Assembly (NCBI GenBank): GCA_021793935.1
Contig: JAJYRV010000050.1
Coordinates: forward strand, 1 to 10,180
DNA length: 10,180 nucleotides
Direction: 5' to 3'
Origin: Actinomycetes bacterium
GTDB lineage: Bacteria; Actinomycetota; Actinomycetes; Actinomycetales; Beutenbergiaceae
In this document: positions 1-6,468 of the stretch, piece by piece
Layout of the letters: every line of letters starts with the position of its first letter
Numbering within the stretch: position 1 is the first letter of the stretch
Program-made: the position numbers and the translations under genes
Notes under the pieces: generated by a model
Database searches by the model: none
What the model saw: only the letters and a program-made list of their open reading frames with translations
What the model was told of the DNA's origin: nothing

Positions 1-1856
1 CGAACGTCATCATCGCCGGTGCCGAGGAACCCGCGCCCGGGGCCAGTGGGCCGGATTTCGACACGCCGCCCGCGGTGGGAACGTGGGCGCGGAACCTCCT
101 CACCCTCACCCCACGCATCACCGGCGCGATCGAACGGATGCTCGCGGGCGTCGTCGTCGTCGACACCCTGGCCGAGGCGCGCGAGGCGGCCGCGGCGGGG
201 CTGACCGGGGTGAGCGAGCACGGCGACGTCGTCGCGCCCACCCACGCCCGCGGGGGATCGGCCGACGGCCCGAGCGCGCTGGAGTTGCACGCGGCGCGCG
301 AGGAGGCGGAGGCGAAGATCGCCGAGTACACACGCGCGGCGCAGGACGCGGCCGAGAAACTGGCGCCGGTCCAAGAAGCGCTACAGCTTGCGCAGACCCA
401 GGTCGAGGCGGCCCTCGCAGCGGTGAACGAATCGGGCTCCGAACTCGCGGCCGTCTCCCGGGAACTCGCCGAACTCGGCGCAACCGCTCGCTCGAGCAGC
501 AGCGAGGCGACGCGGGCGCAGGAAGCGATGGAACGCGCGCGGGATTCCCGGGCGGTGATCGCCGAAGAACTCACCGAACTCACCGACCGGCTCGAGGTCG
601 CGCGCGCGGAGCCGGAGGATGACTCGAACATCGCCGAGGCGACCACCCGGCGCGATGACCTGGCGCGCGCGGCGTCGACCGCCCGGGCCAAAGAGACCGA
701 CGCCCGGCTCACCCTGCGCACCACCGAGGAACGCATGCGCGCGATCACCGGCCGCGCCGAGTCGCTGGAACGGGCCGCCCGCACCGAACGTCACGCGCGC
801 AAGGCCGCGGCAGAGCGCGCACGCAAGCGGGCGGAACAGGCGCGGAAGGCGAGCGTCGTCGCCCGCGGGGCGAACCGGGCGCTCGCCGCGATCGAATCCT
901 CACTGCACATCGCCCAGCAGCGCCGCGACGAACGGGAGGCCGCGCGGGCCGAGCGTGAGAAGGCGATCGCTGCTGCCCGCACCGAACTCGACGCGCTCGG
1001 CAAGGAGATCGCGGAACTCACCGACGTCGTGCACAAGGACGAGGTCGCCCGCGCCGCCCAGACGGCGAAGATCGAGCAGCTGCAACAAAAATCCGTCGAC
1101 GAACTCGGCCTCGACCCCGAGGTGCTCGTGGACGAGTACGGGCCTCACCTCATGGTTCCGATCGTCGAGGGGGAGGAAACCACGCACGTCCCGTTCGTGC
1201 GCGCCGAGCAGGAGAAACGGTTGAAGAAGGCCGAGCGTGCGCTCTCCCTACTCGGCCGCGTGAACCCCCTCGCGCTGGAGGAGCACAAGGCGCTGGAGGA
1301 GCGGCACAAGTTCCTCTCCGACCAGCTCACCGACATCCGCACCACCCGCAGCGAACTGCTCGGGATCGTCAAGGACATCGACGAGCGCGTGGAAACGGTG
1401 TTCGCCGATGCCTTCGCCGATACCGCGCGGGAGTTCGAGGGAGTCTTCGCGCGGTTATTCCCCGGCGGGGAGGGCCGCCTCACGCTCACCGACCCGGGCG
1501 ACATGCTCACCACCGGGATCGAGGTCGAAGCCCGCCCGCCCGGTAAGAAGGTGAAACGGCTCTCGCTGCTCTCAGGCGGGGAACGGTCCCTCACCGCGGT
1601 CGCGATGCTCATCGCGATCTTCATGGCTCGGCCCAGCCCGTTCTACGTGATGGACGAGGTGGAGGCGGCGCTCGACGACGTCAACCTCGGGCGCCTCATC
1701 GAACTCTTCGCCGAATTGCGCCGCAATTCCCAGCTCATCATCATCACCCACCAGAAGCGCACGATGGAGATCGCCGACGCGTTGTACGGGGTGACGATGC
1801 GCGGGGAGGGTGTGACGACGGTCATCAGCCAGCGCATGAGCGAAGCCGTGGAATGA
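1..1856 (+). CDS. smc: Chromosome segregation ATPase SMC, C-terminal half (5' end outside window)
   Basis: The frame is open from the left edge (first full codon at base 3) to TGA 1854-1856, so the gene starts upstream; the GTG at 75 is internal. About 617 codons are visible of a protein usually near 1,150-1,200 residues. In order they show the second half of the hinge (about 3-270, with a Gly-Gly-Ser like the usual end of the hinge), a long Ala/Glu/Arg-rich coiled coil (about 280-1320), then the C-terminal ATPase head. The head carries the ABC signature LSGGE (1569-1583) and a Walker B segment FYVMDEVEAALDD (about 1641-1679). In the SMC family this head pairs with the N-terminal Walker A half, and dimers with ScpA/ScpB condense and segregate the chromosome. 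No truncation or frameshift is seen. The next gene begins 103 nt later. Family assignment is secure. Confidence 0.97.
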   Translation, partial: NVIIAGAEEPAPGASGPDFDTPPAVGTWARNLLTLTPRITGAIERMLAGVVVVDTLAEAREAAAAGLTGVSEHGDVVAPTHARGGSADGPSALELHAAREEAEAKIAEYTRAAQDAAEKLAPVQEALQLAQTQVEAALAAVNESGSELAAVSRELAELGATARSSSSEATRAQEAMERARDSRAVIAEELTELTDRLEVARAEPEDDSNIAEATTRRDDLARAASTARAKETDARLTLRTTEERMRAITGRAESLERAARTERHARKAAAERARKRAEQARKASVVARGANRALAAIESSLHIAQQRRDEREAARAEREKAIAAARTELDALGKEIAELTDVVHKDEVARAAQTAKIEQLQQKSVDELGLDPEVLVDEYGPHLMVPIVEGEETTHVPFVRAEQEKRLKKAERALSLLGRVNPLALEEHKALEERHKFLSDQLTDIRTTRSELLGIVKDIDERVETVFADAFADTAREFEGVFARLFPGGEGRLTLTDPGDMLTTGIEVEARPPGKKVKRLSLLSGGERSLTAVAMLIAIFMARPSPFYVMDEVEAALDDVNLGRLIELFAELRRNSQLIIITHQKRTMEIADALYGVTMRGEGVTTVISQRMSEAVE

Positions 1857-1891
1857 CCAAGCGGCCTCAGGCGCGACCCGTGTGAGAAATC

Positions 1892-1930
1892 ACCCAGAAA
1901 TGCGCTAGAATCCGCGATTCGCGCTTGGGT
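1892..1930 (+). other. Nested inverted repeat between smc and the small membrane gene
   Basis: Three pairs of arms are nested about one centre: ACCCA 1892-1896 with TGGGT 1926-1930, GCGC 1902-1905 with GCGC 1921-1924, and GAATC 1908-1912 with GATTC 1916-1920, around a 3-nt loop. The 5' side carries a 2-nt bulge (1906-1907) and a 5-nt internal loop (1897-1901). As RNA it is a 14-bp imperfect hairpin just after smc, followed by only three T, so it is at best a weak terminator. As DNA it could be an operator, because its right arm covers the putative -35 of the next promoter. A short GTGA-GAAA-TCAC hairpin (1882-1893) overlaps its left edge. Confidence 0.45.
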
Positions 1931-1959
1931 TTGCTGACGGCGAAACCGATAATAGAGGC
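1925..1959 (+). promoter_or_regulatory. Candidate promoter giving a leaderless transcript
   Basis: TTGGGT (1925-1930) and GATAAT (1948-1953) are spaced 17 nt, the usual sigma-70-type arrangement, and GATAAT matches the -10 consensus at five of six positions. The start point would fall six or seven bases downstream, at or next to the A of ATG 1960. There is no usefully spaced Shine-Dalgarno: AGAGG (1954-1958) is one base from the ATG. Leaderless mRNAs are common in actinobacteria, so this is plausible. A second -10-like hexamer, TAGAAT (1906-1911), lacks a good -35. Confidence 0.45.
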
Positions 1960-2256
1960 ATGTTGGCCGCATCGATCATCGGAATCCTCGCTCTCGTAAT
2001 CGCCGTGTGCGTCGTGGTTATCGCCGTTCGGCGCCACCAACGCGAAACCGGTTTTGAAACGACGTGGAGAGATGTCAAGGAGGCCTTCACCTCCGATTCG
2101 GTGCTGCACGTGCGCGAGGAGACCGCGATGCTCTCCCAGCCCGGCGCGCTCGAATCCGACCTTCGGGTGAGCGACCTCCTCGGGGACTTCGCGGAAGAGG
2201 GCTCCGGCTATGTCGAGCCGCGGGACCTGCTCGCGTTGCGCGCTGAGCGCAAATAG
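1960..2256 (+). CDS. Small single-pass membrane protein of unknown function
   Basis: A 98-aa protein that I do not recognise. Residues 2-23 are an uninterrupted hydrophobic segment (Leu/Ile/Val/Ala), followed by Arg-Arg-His-Gln-Arg, which by the positive-inside rule puts the remaining 75 residues in the cytoplasm. The soluble part is hydrophilic and acidic, with no Cys pair, P-loop or other motif I can name. The start is ATG 1960, chosen because the hydrophobic segment begins there and a -10-like hexamer lies six bases upstream. The coding sequence shows the same G/C third-position bias as its neighbours and fills the interval between smc and ftsY neatly, so it is probably real. It sits 62 nt ahead of ftsY, and any link to SRP targeting or to SMC is only positional. 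It resembles the FtsY amino terminus in having a membrane anchor first, but I see no clear sequence relation. Confidence 0.72.
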   Translation: MLAASIIGILALVIAVCVVVIAVRRHQRETGFETTWRDVKEAFTSDSVLHVREETAMLSQPGALESDLRVSDLLGDFAEEGSGYVEPRDLLALRAERK

Positions 2257-2290
2257 CGCCGGCGCTCACCGCAGGGGGTCTGCAGCGACA

Positions 2291-2314
2291 GATAAATTGC
2301 GGCACAATTGGAGG
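2291..2314 (+). promoter_or_regulatory. ftsY ribosome binding site, with a weak promoter candidate
   Basis: GGAGG at 2310-2314 lies four bases before ATG 2319 and fixes the ftsY start. GATAAA (2291-2296) could be a -10 giving a leader of about 16 nt, but no reasonable -35 is found 16-18 nt upstream. CACAAT (2303-2308) is also -10-like, but would start transcription at or past the Shine-Dalgarno. The ribosome binding site is well supported; the promoter is weak, and ftsY may be read through from 1960. Confidence 0.5.
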
Positions 2315-2318
2315 CGCT

Positions 2319-3542
2319 ATGGATACAGGCCACATTCTTCTCATCGTCCTCATCGCCGCCATCGTCATCGGGGCCGGCGCGTTCTTCCTCCGCCCGAGCC
2401 GTAACCGCGGTGAGCAGCCCCCGCAGGAGACCCCCGTCCAGGCGCCGGGGGCGGGGGGCGCAACCGCGAGCGCCGCGACCGAGACGGCGGAGGACCTCAC
2501 CGACGAGCTCGAGAAGACGCCGGCCACCGACACCGTTGATATTGACGGGGTGGACACCACCGACGTGGAGACGGCGGAAGCCGCCCCGCCGGCGCTGGAA
2601 ACGCCTGAGCCTGCGGCGAGCCGGATGGTGCGCCTTCGCTCGCGACTGGCGAAGTCGGGCTCGCTGGGGGCCGCGCTGCTTTCCGTTCTTTCCCGCGATT
2701 CGCTCTCGGAGGAGGACTGGGAGGAGATCGAGGAAACCCTCCTCGTGGCCGACGTCGGATCAGAACCCACCGATGAACTCCTCGATAGACTCCGCACCCA
2801 GGTCCGGGTGAGCGGCGCCTCGAACATGGAGCAGGTGCGCGCGGAACTGCGCACGATCCTCCTCGACCTCGTCGGCCCGGACATGGACCGCCGGCTCAAG
2901 GCCTCACCCGTCCTCGGCGACGACGGCGAGCCCCACCCGGCAACGATCATGATGGTCGGCGTCAACGGCACCGGTAAAACCACCACCGCAGGTAAGCTCG
3001 CCCGGCTACTCGTCGCTGAGGATAAGGACGTCGTCCTCGGCGCCGCCGACACCTTCCGCGCCGCCGCCGCCGAGCAGCTGCAGACCTGGGGCGAACGGGT
3101 GGGGGTGCCCGTCGTCCGCTCCGACCGCGAAGGAGCAGACCCGGCGGCGGTCGCCTTCGACGCGGTGAAGACCGGCCGGGAGGACGGCGCCGACGTCGTC
3201 ATCATCGACACCGCCGGCCGCCTGCAGAACAAGGCCGGCCTCATGGACGAACTCGGCAAGGTGAAGCGGGTCGCCTCCCGGCAGGCGCCGATCTCCGAGG
3301 CGCTCCTCGTGCTCGACGCGACGACGGGGCAGAACGGGATGCGCCAGGCCCAAGTATTCGCCGAAGTGGCCGACGTCTCCGGGATCGTGCTGACCAAGTT
3401 GGACGGCACCGCCAAGGGCGGGATCGTCATCGCGGTGCAGCGGGAACTGGGGATGCCCGTGAAGTTCGTCGGCCTCGGTGAGGGCCCGGACGACCTCGCC
3501 CCCTTCAACCCCGAAGACTTCGTGGACGCCCTGCTGAGTTGA
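2319..3542 (+). CDS. ftsY: Signal recognition particle receptor FtsY
   Basis: A 407-aa SRP-family GTPase that receives Ffh-ribosome-nascent chain complexes at the membrane and passes them to SecYEG. Residues 5-24 form a hydrophobic segment followed by Arg-rich sequence, so this is the membrane-anchored type. Residues 30-105 are an acidic, Pro/Ala/Thr/Glu-rich low-complexity linker. The N domain spans about 108-195 and the G domain about 208-407. Motifs seen are the P-loop GVNGTGKTTT (214-223), DTFRAAAAEQL (244-254), DTAGR (297-301), TKLDG (359-363) and the closing GLGEGPDDLAPF (385-396) typical of FtsY. Length is ordinary for actinobacteria. The start ATG 2319 follows GGAGG at good spacing and puts the anchor at the very N-terminus. 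ffh follows after 57 nt. No key residue is missing. Confidence 0.97.
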   Translation: MDTGHILLIVLIAAIVIGAGAFFLRPSRNRGEQPPQETPVQAPGAGGATASAATETAEDLTDELEKTPATDTVDIDGVDTTDVETAEAAPPALETPEPAASRMVRLRSRLAKSGSLGAALLSVLSRDSLSEEDWEEIEETLLVADVGSEPTDELLDRLRTQVRVSGASNMEQVRAELRTILLDLVGPDMDRRLKASPVLGDDGEPHPATIMMVGVNGTGKTTTAGKLARLLVAEDKDVVLGAADTFRAAAAEQLQTWGERVGVPVVRSDREGADPAAVAFDAVKTGREDGADVVIIDTAGRLQNKAGLMDELGKVKRVASRQAPISEALLVLDATTGQNGMRQAQVFAEVADVSGIVLTKLDGTAKGGIVIAVQRELGMPVKFVGLGEGPDDLAPFNPEDFVDALLS

Positions 3543-3557
3543 CCGGGCCGGATTCGT

Positions 3558-3593
3558 TATCCTGTGCCTAGATGTACCTACCGAAATTAAGGA
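3558..3593 (+). promoter_or_regulatory. Candidate ffh promoter and ribosome binding site
   Basis: TATCCT (3558-3563) fits the actinobacterial TANNNT -10 pattern. The hexamer 17 nt upstream is TGAGTT (3535-3540), a weak -35 overlapping the end of ftsY; a better TTGACC (3539-3544) is only 13 nt away, which is too close. AAGGA (3589-3593) stands six bases before GTG 3600 and is a convincing Shine-Dalgarno. The promoter is tentative, the ribosome binding site good. Confidence 0.42.
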
Positions 3594-3599
3594 CCATTC

Positions 3600-5171
3600 G
3601 TGTTCGCCAGCCTCTCTGATCGGCTCACCGCCTCCCTGAAATCCCTCCGGGGCAAGGGGCGGCTGACTGACGCCGACATCAACGCCACCATCTCCGAGGT
3701 CCGCCGCGCACTGCTCGACGCGGACGTCGCCGTCCCCGCCGTCCGCGCCTTCACGAGCGCGGTACGCGAAAAGGCGAAGGCGACCGACCTGTCCAAGGCG
3801 CTGCAGCCGGGCCAACAGATCGTCAAGATCGTCAACGAGGAACTCATCGAGATCCTCGGCGGGGAATCCCGCGAACTCCACCTCGCCAAGCATCCCCCCA
3901 CGGTGATCATGCTCGCGGGGCTCCAGGGTGCGGGTAAAACCACGCTCGCCGGGAAACTCGGCCGGCACCTGCGCGAACAGGGCCACACCCCGCTGCTCAT
4001 CGCCGCGGACCTGCAGCGCCCGAACGCCGTCACCCAGCTCCAGATCGTCGGGGAGCAGGCCGGCGTTGCCGTGTGGGCACCCGAACCGGGCAACGGAGTC
4101 GGCGACCCCGTGCTCGTCGCGCGCTCCGGGGTGGAGCACGCCCGGGAGAAGTTCTACGACGTCGTCATCGTCGACACCGCCGGCCGCACCGGTGTCGATG
4201 AGGAGATGATGACCCAGGCCGCGAACATCCGCGACGCCGTCGAACCGGACGAGACCCTCTTCGTCGTCGACGCGATGATCGGGCAGGACGCCGCCAACAC
4301 CGCCGCCGCCTTCCGGGATGGGGTCGGTTTCACCGGGGTGGTTCTTTCCAAGCTCGACGGCGATGCCCGCGGTGGGGCGGCGCTGTCCATCCGCACGGTC
4401 ACCGGTCAGCCGGTGCTATTCGCCTCCACGGGTGAGAAGCTCACCGACTTCGAGCGTTTCCACCCCGACCGGATGGCCTCGCGGATCCTCGACATGGGGG
4501 ACATCCTCACCCTCATCGAACAGGCGGAGAAGGCCTTCGACGAGGAGCAGGCCGCCGCGCTGCAGGAGAAGATCACCGGCGACGGCGAGTTCACCCTCGC
4601 CGACTTCCTCACCCAGATGCAGCAGCTGCGCCAACTGGGCTCGATGAAGAAGATGATCGGCATGCTCCCCGGGATGGGGCAGATGCGCGAAGAGTTGGAG
4701 AACTTCGACGAACGTGAGATCGATCGGATCGAGGCGATCATCAACTCGATGACCCCGGCCGAACGCGAAGACCCGAAGATCCTCAACGGTTCCCGCCGCT
4801 CACGTATCGCCCGCGGTGCGGGCACCACCGTCACCGAGATCAACCAGCTCATGCAGCGCTTCGAGCAGGCGAAGACGATGATGAAATCGATGGCCCGCTC
4901 CGGGGGCCGCGGCATGGGCGGGGGGATGCCGGGAATGGGCGGCATGCCCGGGATGGGGCAGATGCCGGGGATGGGCAAGAAATCCCGGGGCCGGCAAAAA
5001 CCGCAACAAAAACGCCGCAAATCACGTTCGGGCAATCCCGCCAAGCGTGCCCGAGAGGAACAGGCGGCGATGGAACGCGCCGACCAGCGGGGCGCCGCGT
5101 TCGGGGCCGGGCCGCAGGAGGAATTCGACCCCAGCCAGCTCCCCAAACTCGATAAGTTCCTCAAGCCGTAG
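3600..5171 (+). CDS. ffh: Signal recognition particle GTPase Ffh (SRP54)
   Basis: A 523-aa protein subunit of the SRP, which binds 4.5S/scRNA and hydrophobic signal sequences emerging from the ribosome. The N domain covers about 1-90. The G domain covers about 95-300, with P-loop GLQGAGKTT (107-115), DLQRPNAVTQL (137-147), DTAGR (192-196), SKLDGDARGG (250-259) and GEKLTDFERF (278-287). The Met-rich M domain (about 328-435) contains the RNA-binding helix signature GSRRSRIARGAG (397-408). The tail has GMPGMG repeats (443-459), then a basic stretch (460-485) and a conserved-looking end PKLDKFLKP; such Gly/Met tails are familiar in actinobacterial Ffh. The tail makes it longer than E. coli Ffh (453 aa). 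GTG 3600 is chosen for AAGGA six bases upstream and because the product starts like other Ffh proteins (MFASLSDRL). The 4.5S RNA gene is not in the window. Confidence 0.97.
   Translation: MFASLSDRLTASLKSLRGKGRLTDADINATISEVRRALLDADVAVPAVRAFTSAVREKAKATDLSKALQPGQQIVKIVNEELIEILGGESRELHLAKHPPTVIMLAGLQGAGKTTLAGKLGRHLREQGHTPLLIAADLQRPNAVTQLQIVGEQAGVAVWAPEPGNGVGDPVLVARSGVEHAREKFYDVVIVDTAGRTGVDEEMMTQAANIRDAVEPDETLFVVDAMIGQDAANTAAAFRDGVGFTGVVLSKLDGDARGGAALSIRTVTGQPVLFASTGEKLTDFERFHPDRMASRILDMGDILTLIEQAEKAFDEEQAAALQEKITGDGEFTLADFLTQMQQLRQLGSMKKMIGMLPGMGQMREELENFDEREIDRIEAIINSMTPAEREDPKILNGSRRSRIARGAGTTVTEINQLMQRFEQAKTMMKSMARSGGRGMGGGMPGMGGMPGMGQMPGMGKKSRGRQKPQQKRRKSRSGNPAKRAREEQAAMERADQRGAAFGAGPQEEFDPSQLPKLDKFLKP
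4926..4976 (+). repeat. 18-bp in-frame tandem repeat encoding Met-Pro-Gly-Met-Gly units in Ffh
   Basis: Nearly three copies of an 18-bp unit encode MPGMGG, MPGMGQ and MPGMG (residues 443-459). Copies differ mainly at third positions, so the unit has been kept at protein level. It lies after the RNA-binding M-domain helices and is presumably a flexible, Met-rich tail. Copy number may vary between strains. Confidence 0.8.
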
Positions 5172-5180
5172 GCAGCGCGC

Positions 5181-6269
5181 GTGGTCACGCTCGCCGGAAC
5201 GGTCATCGCTGGGGACGACGCGGAGTACCCGCGGGTGCGTATCGTCGGCGACCGGTTGACGTTCGCCCCCGCCCCGCCGGGAGAATCCGAAGAAGTGCTC
5301 GAGGGGTGGGTGCTGCCCGGTCTCGTCGACGTTCACTGCCACATCGGGTTCAGCCCCGAGGGAGTGTGCGGGCAGGAGACGACGATCGAGCACGCCCGCA
5401 CCACCACGGGCACCGGGGTGCTGCTCACCCGGGATGCGGGGATGCCGGTGGACACCCGCTTCCTCGATCCGCTCCCCGACGCGCCGCGGATCATCCGCGC
5501 CGGGCAACACATCGCCCGGCCCAAGCGTTACACCCGCCACCTCCCGCTGGACCTGGAGGATCCCGAGGACCTGCCCGAGGCGCTCGCCGCCCAGGCCCTC
5601 GCCGGGGACGGGTGGGTGAAACTCGTCGGCGATTGGATCGACCGGGCCGGCGGCCAGCGCGCCGACCTCGCGCCCCTGTGGACCCCCGAACAGCTGAGGA
5701 GGGCCTTCGCCGCCGCCCACGCGAACGGCGCGCGGGTGATGGTGCACACCTTCGCCGAGGAGACGATCGGCCCGCTGCTCGCCGCCGGGGTGGACTGCAT
5801 CGAGCACGGAACGGGAATGACCCGCGCACACATGGAACAGGCGGCCGCCGCGGGGATCCCCGTGACCCCGACGCTGGTCCAGGTGGAGAACTTCCCCGCC
5901 ATCGCGGACCAAGCAGGCGGCAAGTACCCCCGTTACGCCGCCCACATGCGCCGCCTGCACCAGGAGCGGTTCCGGCGGGTTCGGGACATGTATGAGGCGG
6001 GCGTGCAGCTCCTGGTCGGATCGGACGCCGGCGGCGGGATCCCGCACGGTTCCTACCACGAGGAGATCCGCCTGCTCGCCCGGGCGGGTATCCCCGCGCC
6101 CGCGATCGTCGGGGCGGCGACCTACCACGCCCGCACCTACCTCGGGGTACCGGGAATCACCGAAGGTGCCCCAGCCGACGTCGTCGTTTATCCCACCGAC
6201 CCGCGGGAAGACGCCGAGGTGCTCCGCCACCCGAGCGCGATCTTCCGCGCGGGCACGCGGCTGAAGTGA
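5181..6269 (+). CDS. Metal-dependent amidohydrolase-superfamily protein
   Basis: A 362-aa TIM-barrel hydrolase of the amidohydrolase superfamily. Visible metal-site residues are His52 and His54 in VDVHCHIG, Lys147 in WVKLVGDW (candidate carboxylated bridging lysine), His189 in VMVHTF, His209 in CIEHGTG and Asp282 in GSDAGGG. The spacing resembles the imidazolonepropionase/Xaa-Pro dipeptidase-like branch, so a cyclic amide or a small peptide is a reasonable guess, but the substrate cannot be read from the sequence. The full set of ligands suggests an active enzyme. No signal peptide is seen, so it should be cytoplasmic. GTG 5181 is 9 nt after the ffh stop with only a weak TAGG (5169-5172), so translation may be coupled to ffh. 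From memory, M. tuberculosis also has an amidohydrolase-like gene next to ffh (Rv2915c), which would make the linkage old; I could not check this. Confidence 0.85.
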   Translation: MVTLAGTVIAGDDAEYPRVRIVGDRLTFAPAPPGESEEVLEGWVLPGLVDVHCHIGFSPEGVCGQETTIEHARTTTGTGVLLTRDAGMPVDTRFLDPLPDAPRIIRAGQHIARPKRYTRHLPLDLEDPEDLPEALAAQALAGDGWVKLVGDWIDRAGGQRADLAPLWTPEQLRRAFAAAHANGARVMVHTFAEETIGPLLAAGVDCIEHGTGMTRAHMEQAAAAGIPVTPTLVQVENFPAIADQAGGKYPRYAAHMRRLHQERFRRVRDMYEAGVQLLVGSDAGGGIPHGSYHEEIRLLARAGIPAPAIVGAATYHARTYLGVPGITEGAPADVVVYPTDPREDAEVLRHPSAIFRAGTRLK

Positions 6270-6310
6270 GCCGGTGTGCGCCGAACCACACATCCCCACG
6301 GCGATCAGAG

Positions 6311-6340
6311 TGGCAGATGGGGCCCCGGATCGGGCATAAT
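6311..6340 (+). promoter_or_regulatory. Candidate rpsP operon promoter
   Basis: CATAAT (6335-6340) matches the -10 consensus at five of six positions and is one of the few AT-rich spots in the gap. TGGCAG (6311-6316) is a modest -35 at 18-nt spacing. Transcription would start near 6347, giving a leader of about 120 nt before GTG 6469. Upstream, GTGTG 6274-6278 can pair with CACAC 6287-6291, but without a T tract it is not a convincing terminator for the preceding gene. Confidence 0.5.
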
Positions 6341-6360
6341 TTAAGGCTGTACTCGACTTC

Positions 6361-6416
6361 TGCGGGCCCTCTCACCCGTATGGAGCCGCGTCCACGAACG
6401 CTGACCGACTGGCTCC
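6361..6416 (+). promoter_or_regulatory. Two tandem hairpins in the rpsP leader
   Basis: Hairpin 1 pairs TGCGGG (6361-6366) with CCCGTA (6375-6380), including one G-U pair, around an 8-nt loop. One base later, hairpin 2 pairs GGAGCC (6382-6387) with GGCTCC (6411-6416); inside it GCGT (6388-6391) pairs with ACGC (6398-6401), leaving a 9-nt bulge on the 3' side (6402-6410). A helix with a one-sided bulge is the kind of shape ribosomal-protein autoregulatory leaders use, but no family was recognised. The remaining leader (6417-6468) has little structure by eye and carries AAGGAG (6452-6457), eleven bases before the rpsP GTG. Confidence 0.42.
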
Positions 6417-6468
6417 CCACCAGCACCGGTTTGAGGTTCACCACCATGAACAAGGAGTAGCCAAACAC

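Noticed and set aside
75..77. GTG as start of smc
   Set aside because: The frame is open to the left edge, and the residues before 75 continue the SMC hinge, so the gene begins outside the window.
2244..2268. TGAGCGC/GCGCTCA stem as a terminator after the 98-aa gene
   Set aside because: The 11-nt loop, 7-bp stem, overlap with the coding end and lack of any T tract make it a poor terminator; GC-rich pairing of this size is common here.
2087..3508. 473-aa open frame on the - strand opposite ftsY
   Set aside because: Low-complexity Ser/Arg/Pro translation, typical of an antisense shadow of a G/C-third-position gene; ftsY on the + strand is unmistakable.
3006..4139. 377-aa open frame on the - strand across the ftsY-ffh junction
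   Set aside because: Covers the ends of two certain genes and the gap between them, with no recognisable domain.
4926..4976. Ffh Met-Pro-Gly repeats as something novel
   Set aside because: Gly/Met-rich tails of this type are familiar at the end of actinobacterial Ffh proteins, so it is listed as a feature only.
5022..6299. 425-aa open frame on the - strand opposite the amidohydrolase
   Set aside because: Gly/Arg/Val-rich shadow; the + strand frame has a complete metal-binding motif set.
6266..6460. 64-aa + strand open frame between the amidohydrolase and rpsP
   Set aside because: It crosses the promoter and leader hairpins, has no Shine-Dalgarno or typical codon use, and no recognisable product; only its last four codons are noted as a possible leader peptide.
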